DNA of 27,546 bases, from positions 1 through 27,546 of IMG/VR virus record IMGVR_UViG_3300042314_000512; one strand, 5' to 3'. This document shows, in pieces, positions 26,244 to 27,546 of the stretch (its first letter is position 1; every line of letters begins with the position of its first letter). The translations under genes and the position numbers were made by a program. Origin of the DNA: a virus. The notes beneath the pieces were generated by a model. The model did not search any database, was not told the origin of the DNA, and worked only from the letters and a program-made list of their open reading frames with translations.

Positions 26244-26690
26244 TTATAGCAAGTCCATTACAGACGAGTAGGTAGAAGCATTTACTTCTTCCTGTGCGGT
26301 CATTTTTAGAACACGCAAGGTCTTCTCCAACATCTCCAATGGCTTTGCGTATTCACGACCAAATGAGCGAGACGAGTTTGGGTCGCTTGGCTTAGTTGGT
26401 GCGGTAGGGAAACCGAGTGCGGTTGCGTCAAGGCGAACATCAACGCTTCCGCTGTATCCAAGTGAAACACGAATTGGCTTCTCGTAGCCATCACCAATCA
26501 ACTCAGGGTTTTCGGTGAGTGCCTTGATTGCCAATGATACCAATGACTTCTGGTAGTTAGCGTAGTCTGTCTCATACTGCTTTACATCAGCAGGGTAAGA
26601 CGCAACCTGTGCCTTGATAGTAGCAATCTTCTCTTCGACCAATGCGATTAGAGATGCGGTTGGAACTTTTACGGCGAGTGCTCTTGCCAT
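26244..26690 (-). CDS. Unknown protein with coiled-coil N-terminal half (148 aa)
   Basis: MARALAVKVPTASLIALVEEKIATI, then a long helix, a beta-like PIRVSLGYSGSVDVRLDATALGF, a proline-rich linker (PTAPTKPSDP) and a final helix EYAKPLEMLEKTLRVLKM. It has the CCCTAAAAGAAAG leader and a TGTC-class promoter like its neighbours. No family recognised. It forms a single-gene transcription unit. Confidence 0.65.
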   Translation of the reverse strand: MARALAVKVPTASLIALVEEKIATIKAQVASYPADVKQYETDYANYQKSLVSLAIKALTENPELIGDGYEKPIRVSLGYSGSVDVRLDATALGFPTAPTKPSDPNSSRSFGREYAKPLEMLEKTLRVLKMTAQEEVNASTYSSVMDLL

Positions 26691-26730
26691 TTTTATCTTC
26701 TTTCTTTTAGGGTTGATTTGTTATGTGTCC

Positions 26731-26755
26731 ATTATAGCAGGGGGGTAAGACATTG
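26731..26755 (-). promoter_or_regulatory. TGTC-class promoter of the 26690 gene
   Basis: Minus strand: CAATGTC (26755-26749), 12 nt (TTACCCCCCTGC), TATAAT (26736-26731), GGACAC. Followed by a leader of about 35 nt with CCCTAAAAGAAAG. Confidence 0.75.
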
Positions 26756-26800
26756 AGTGGTGAGCAGTTTTTCATCATACTCAGGATTACCCGAAAGGGA

Positions 26801-26956
26801 TTACTTGATAGTTGTCCAGCGTGGCTGACCAGCAACATCAAGACGAACACGGAATGTTCCGTTCTTGTTTGCTACAACTTCCTGAACAATACCCGATACC
26901 TTAGATACTGCGGTAGTGAATGGTGAGCCAACCTGTGGTGCGGTGATGTTCGACAT
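26801..26956 (-). CDS. Unknown small beta-rich protein (51 aa)
   Basis: MSNITAPQVGSPFTTAVSKV, then SGIVQEVVANKNGTFRVRLD and VAGQPRWTTIK. Repeated beta strands ending RW. AAAGGAGTTCGT before ATG 26956 is a strong ribosome site. The leader between it and the promoter at 27091 is long (about 130 nt). Not recognised. Confidence 0.62.
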   Translation of the reverse strand: MSNITAPQVGSPFTTAVSKVSGIVQEVVANKNGTFRVRLDVAGQPRWTTIK

Positions 26957-27090
26957 ACGAACTCCTTTGCTTCGATTTTCTATACCAGCGGAATTACTGA
27001 TACTCTATTGTCCCATAAAATCAAGTGAAAGTCAAGCATTTTCTCAATTATTTTTTATCTTTTTTTCATCTTGTTTTCTGGTACTCGTCT

Positions 27091-27166
27091 ATTATACAGG
27101 AGGGGTACGACATTGTAGTGTAGCGACACGCCGTCATTTTGGGGGAAAAAGATCGATCTTCGTAAA
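27091..27166 (-). promoter_or_regulatory. TGTC-class promoter with bipartite motif (gene 26956)
   Basis: Minus strand: TTTACGA (27166-27160), CCCCC (27145-27141), CAATGTC (27115-27109), 12 nt, TATAAT (27096-27091). The -35 is weak (ACTACA). Here 25 nt separate the bipartite motif and the CAATGTC block. Confidence 0.7.
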
Positions 27167-27189
27167 CCTTGACAAGAGCTCAGGTTTGT

Positions 27190-27210
27190 GCCTAGGCCCC
27201 AAAGGGGGCC
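27190..27210. repeat. GCCTAGGC palindrome joined to a GGCCCC/GGGGCC hairpin
   Basis: GCCTAGGC at 27190-27197 overlaps a 6-bp stem GGCCCC (27195-27200)/GGGGCC (27205-27210) with an AAAG loop. On the minus strand it follows the stop at 27247 and could terminate that gene, but there is no T run after the stem. Confidence 0.5.
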
Positions 27211-27246
27211 AGTTTTACATCATGGCCAGGATGTTAGCGTCCCCTG

Positions 27247-27546
27247 CTAAATCTCTTCTATCGAAATGTCGGTGTCGTCTACTTCAAAGTCAGTTCCGCC
27301 AATGTCGTTTAGAGTTATGTCTACGTCATACTCGCTTAGTTCAATCTCTTCACCAAACGGAGCAGACACAGAAACTCTCCAACGACCAACAATCTCAAAC
27401 TCTTTTACATTTTCAAGAGCAATGTCCATCTCGTTAGCAAGTTCAACAAACAACTCTGCCGAAGCACTGTTGTCTTGTGCGTAAGTGCGAAGAACATTCT
27501 CCAACTTTACCTTGTAGTGAGCAAAGTTAGAATACACATCATAGTA
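27247..27546 (-). CDS. Unknown acidic protein, start outside the window
   Basis: The frame is open to the window end: an internal GTG at 27537 is available, but codons before it (YYDV) continue upstream, so the true start is probably beyond 27546. Readable: NFAHYKVKLENVLRTYAQDNSA, ELFVELANEMDIALENV, then GRWRVSVSAPFGEEIELSEYDV and an acidic end. A helical first half and a beta-rich second half; this layout is common in small actinophage proteins. Function unknown. Confidence 0.6.
   Translation of the reverse strand, partial: YYDVYSNFAHYKVKLENVLRTYAQDNSASAELFVELANEMDIALENVKEFEIVGRWRVSVSAPFGEEIELSEYDVDITLNDIGGTDFEVDDTDISIEEI

Noticed and set aside
26186-26930. Repeated GAGTGGTGAGC-like words at about 26190, 26754 and 26921
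   Set aside because: Short, imperfect, one copy is in coding sequence, and no consistent placement relative to promoters.

Overview
The window looks like the accessory and early part of a tailed phage genome that infects an actinobacterium. Host clues are a WhiB-type iron-sulfur regulator, a DUF7455-type zinc protein, ThyX, and a very large number of promoters whose -10 box sits only 5 to 8 nt before the start codon, the layout of leaderless actinobacterial mRNAs. Phage clues are a cell-wall peptidase, a holin-like protein, tail-like beta-rich proteins, a phage dNMP kinase, a TIGR03299/DUF932 protein, three tRNA genes, and dozens of tiny overlapping genes. By eye the sequence is moderately AT-rich. 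No capsid, portal, terminase, polymerase or integrase gene is present here, so lifestyle cannot be read.

Layout. (1) 1-4.4 kb, plus strand: M23 peptidase, two small zinc proteins, then a tightly overlapping sugar cassette (GT61, HAD phosphatase, nucleotidyltransferase, GT61). (2) 4.4-7.1 kb, plus: small membrane and unknown proteins, WhiB-like protein, a short GDPD-like protein and a holin-like protein, closed by a strong bidirectional terminator. (3) 7.2-9.9 kb: a minus-strand glycosyltransferase divergent from a conserved phage protein and GDP-mannose 4,6-dehydratase. (4) 9.9-12.85 kb, plus: tRNA-Glu, tRNA-Gln, GroES, ThyX, dNMP kinase, a helix-turn-helix/zinc protein and tRNA-Arg. (5) 12.8-15.6 kb, minus: Stealth-like transferase, two tail-like proteins, a small protein and PstS. 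(6) 15.7-18.9 kb, plus: secreted lysozyme-like protein and a run of micro-proteins. (7) 18.9-19.6 kb: a 708-bp gene-free convergent region with DnaA boxes, a G-free tract, a three-way-junction palindrome and tandem copies of a bipartite motif. (8) 19.6-27.5 kb, minus: about 26 mostly tiny genes in short operons, ending with the DUF932 protein and a gene that runs off the window.

The most interesting signal is non-coding. A bipartite motif (GGG, exactly 16 nt, TCGTAAT on the plus strand) occurs 11 times between 18.6 and 27.2 kb, ten times with identical spacing. Several copies overlap or immediately precede sigma-70-like promoters of the minus-strand operons, and five lie in the origin-like region. 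Three of the distal intergenic regions share a modular order: terminator or hairpin, CCTAGG palindrome, bipartite motif, promoter. A second promoter class has TGTC at a fixed 12 nt from the -10 box. Together these look like a phage-specific regulon, possibly linking early transcription to replication. The sugar genes, PstS and the lysozyme-like protein suggest remodelling of the virion or host surface and support of phosphate uptake during infection.
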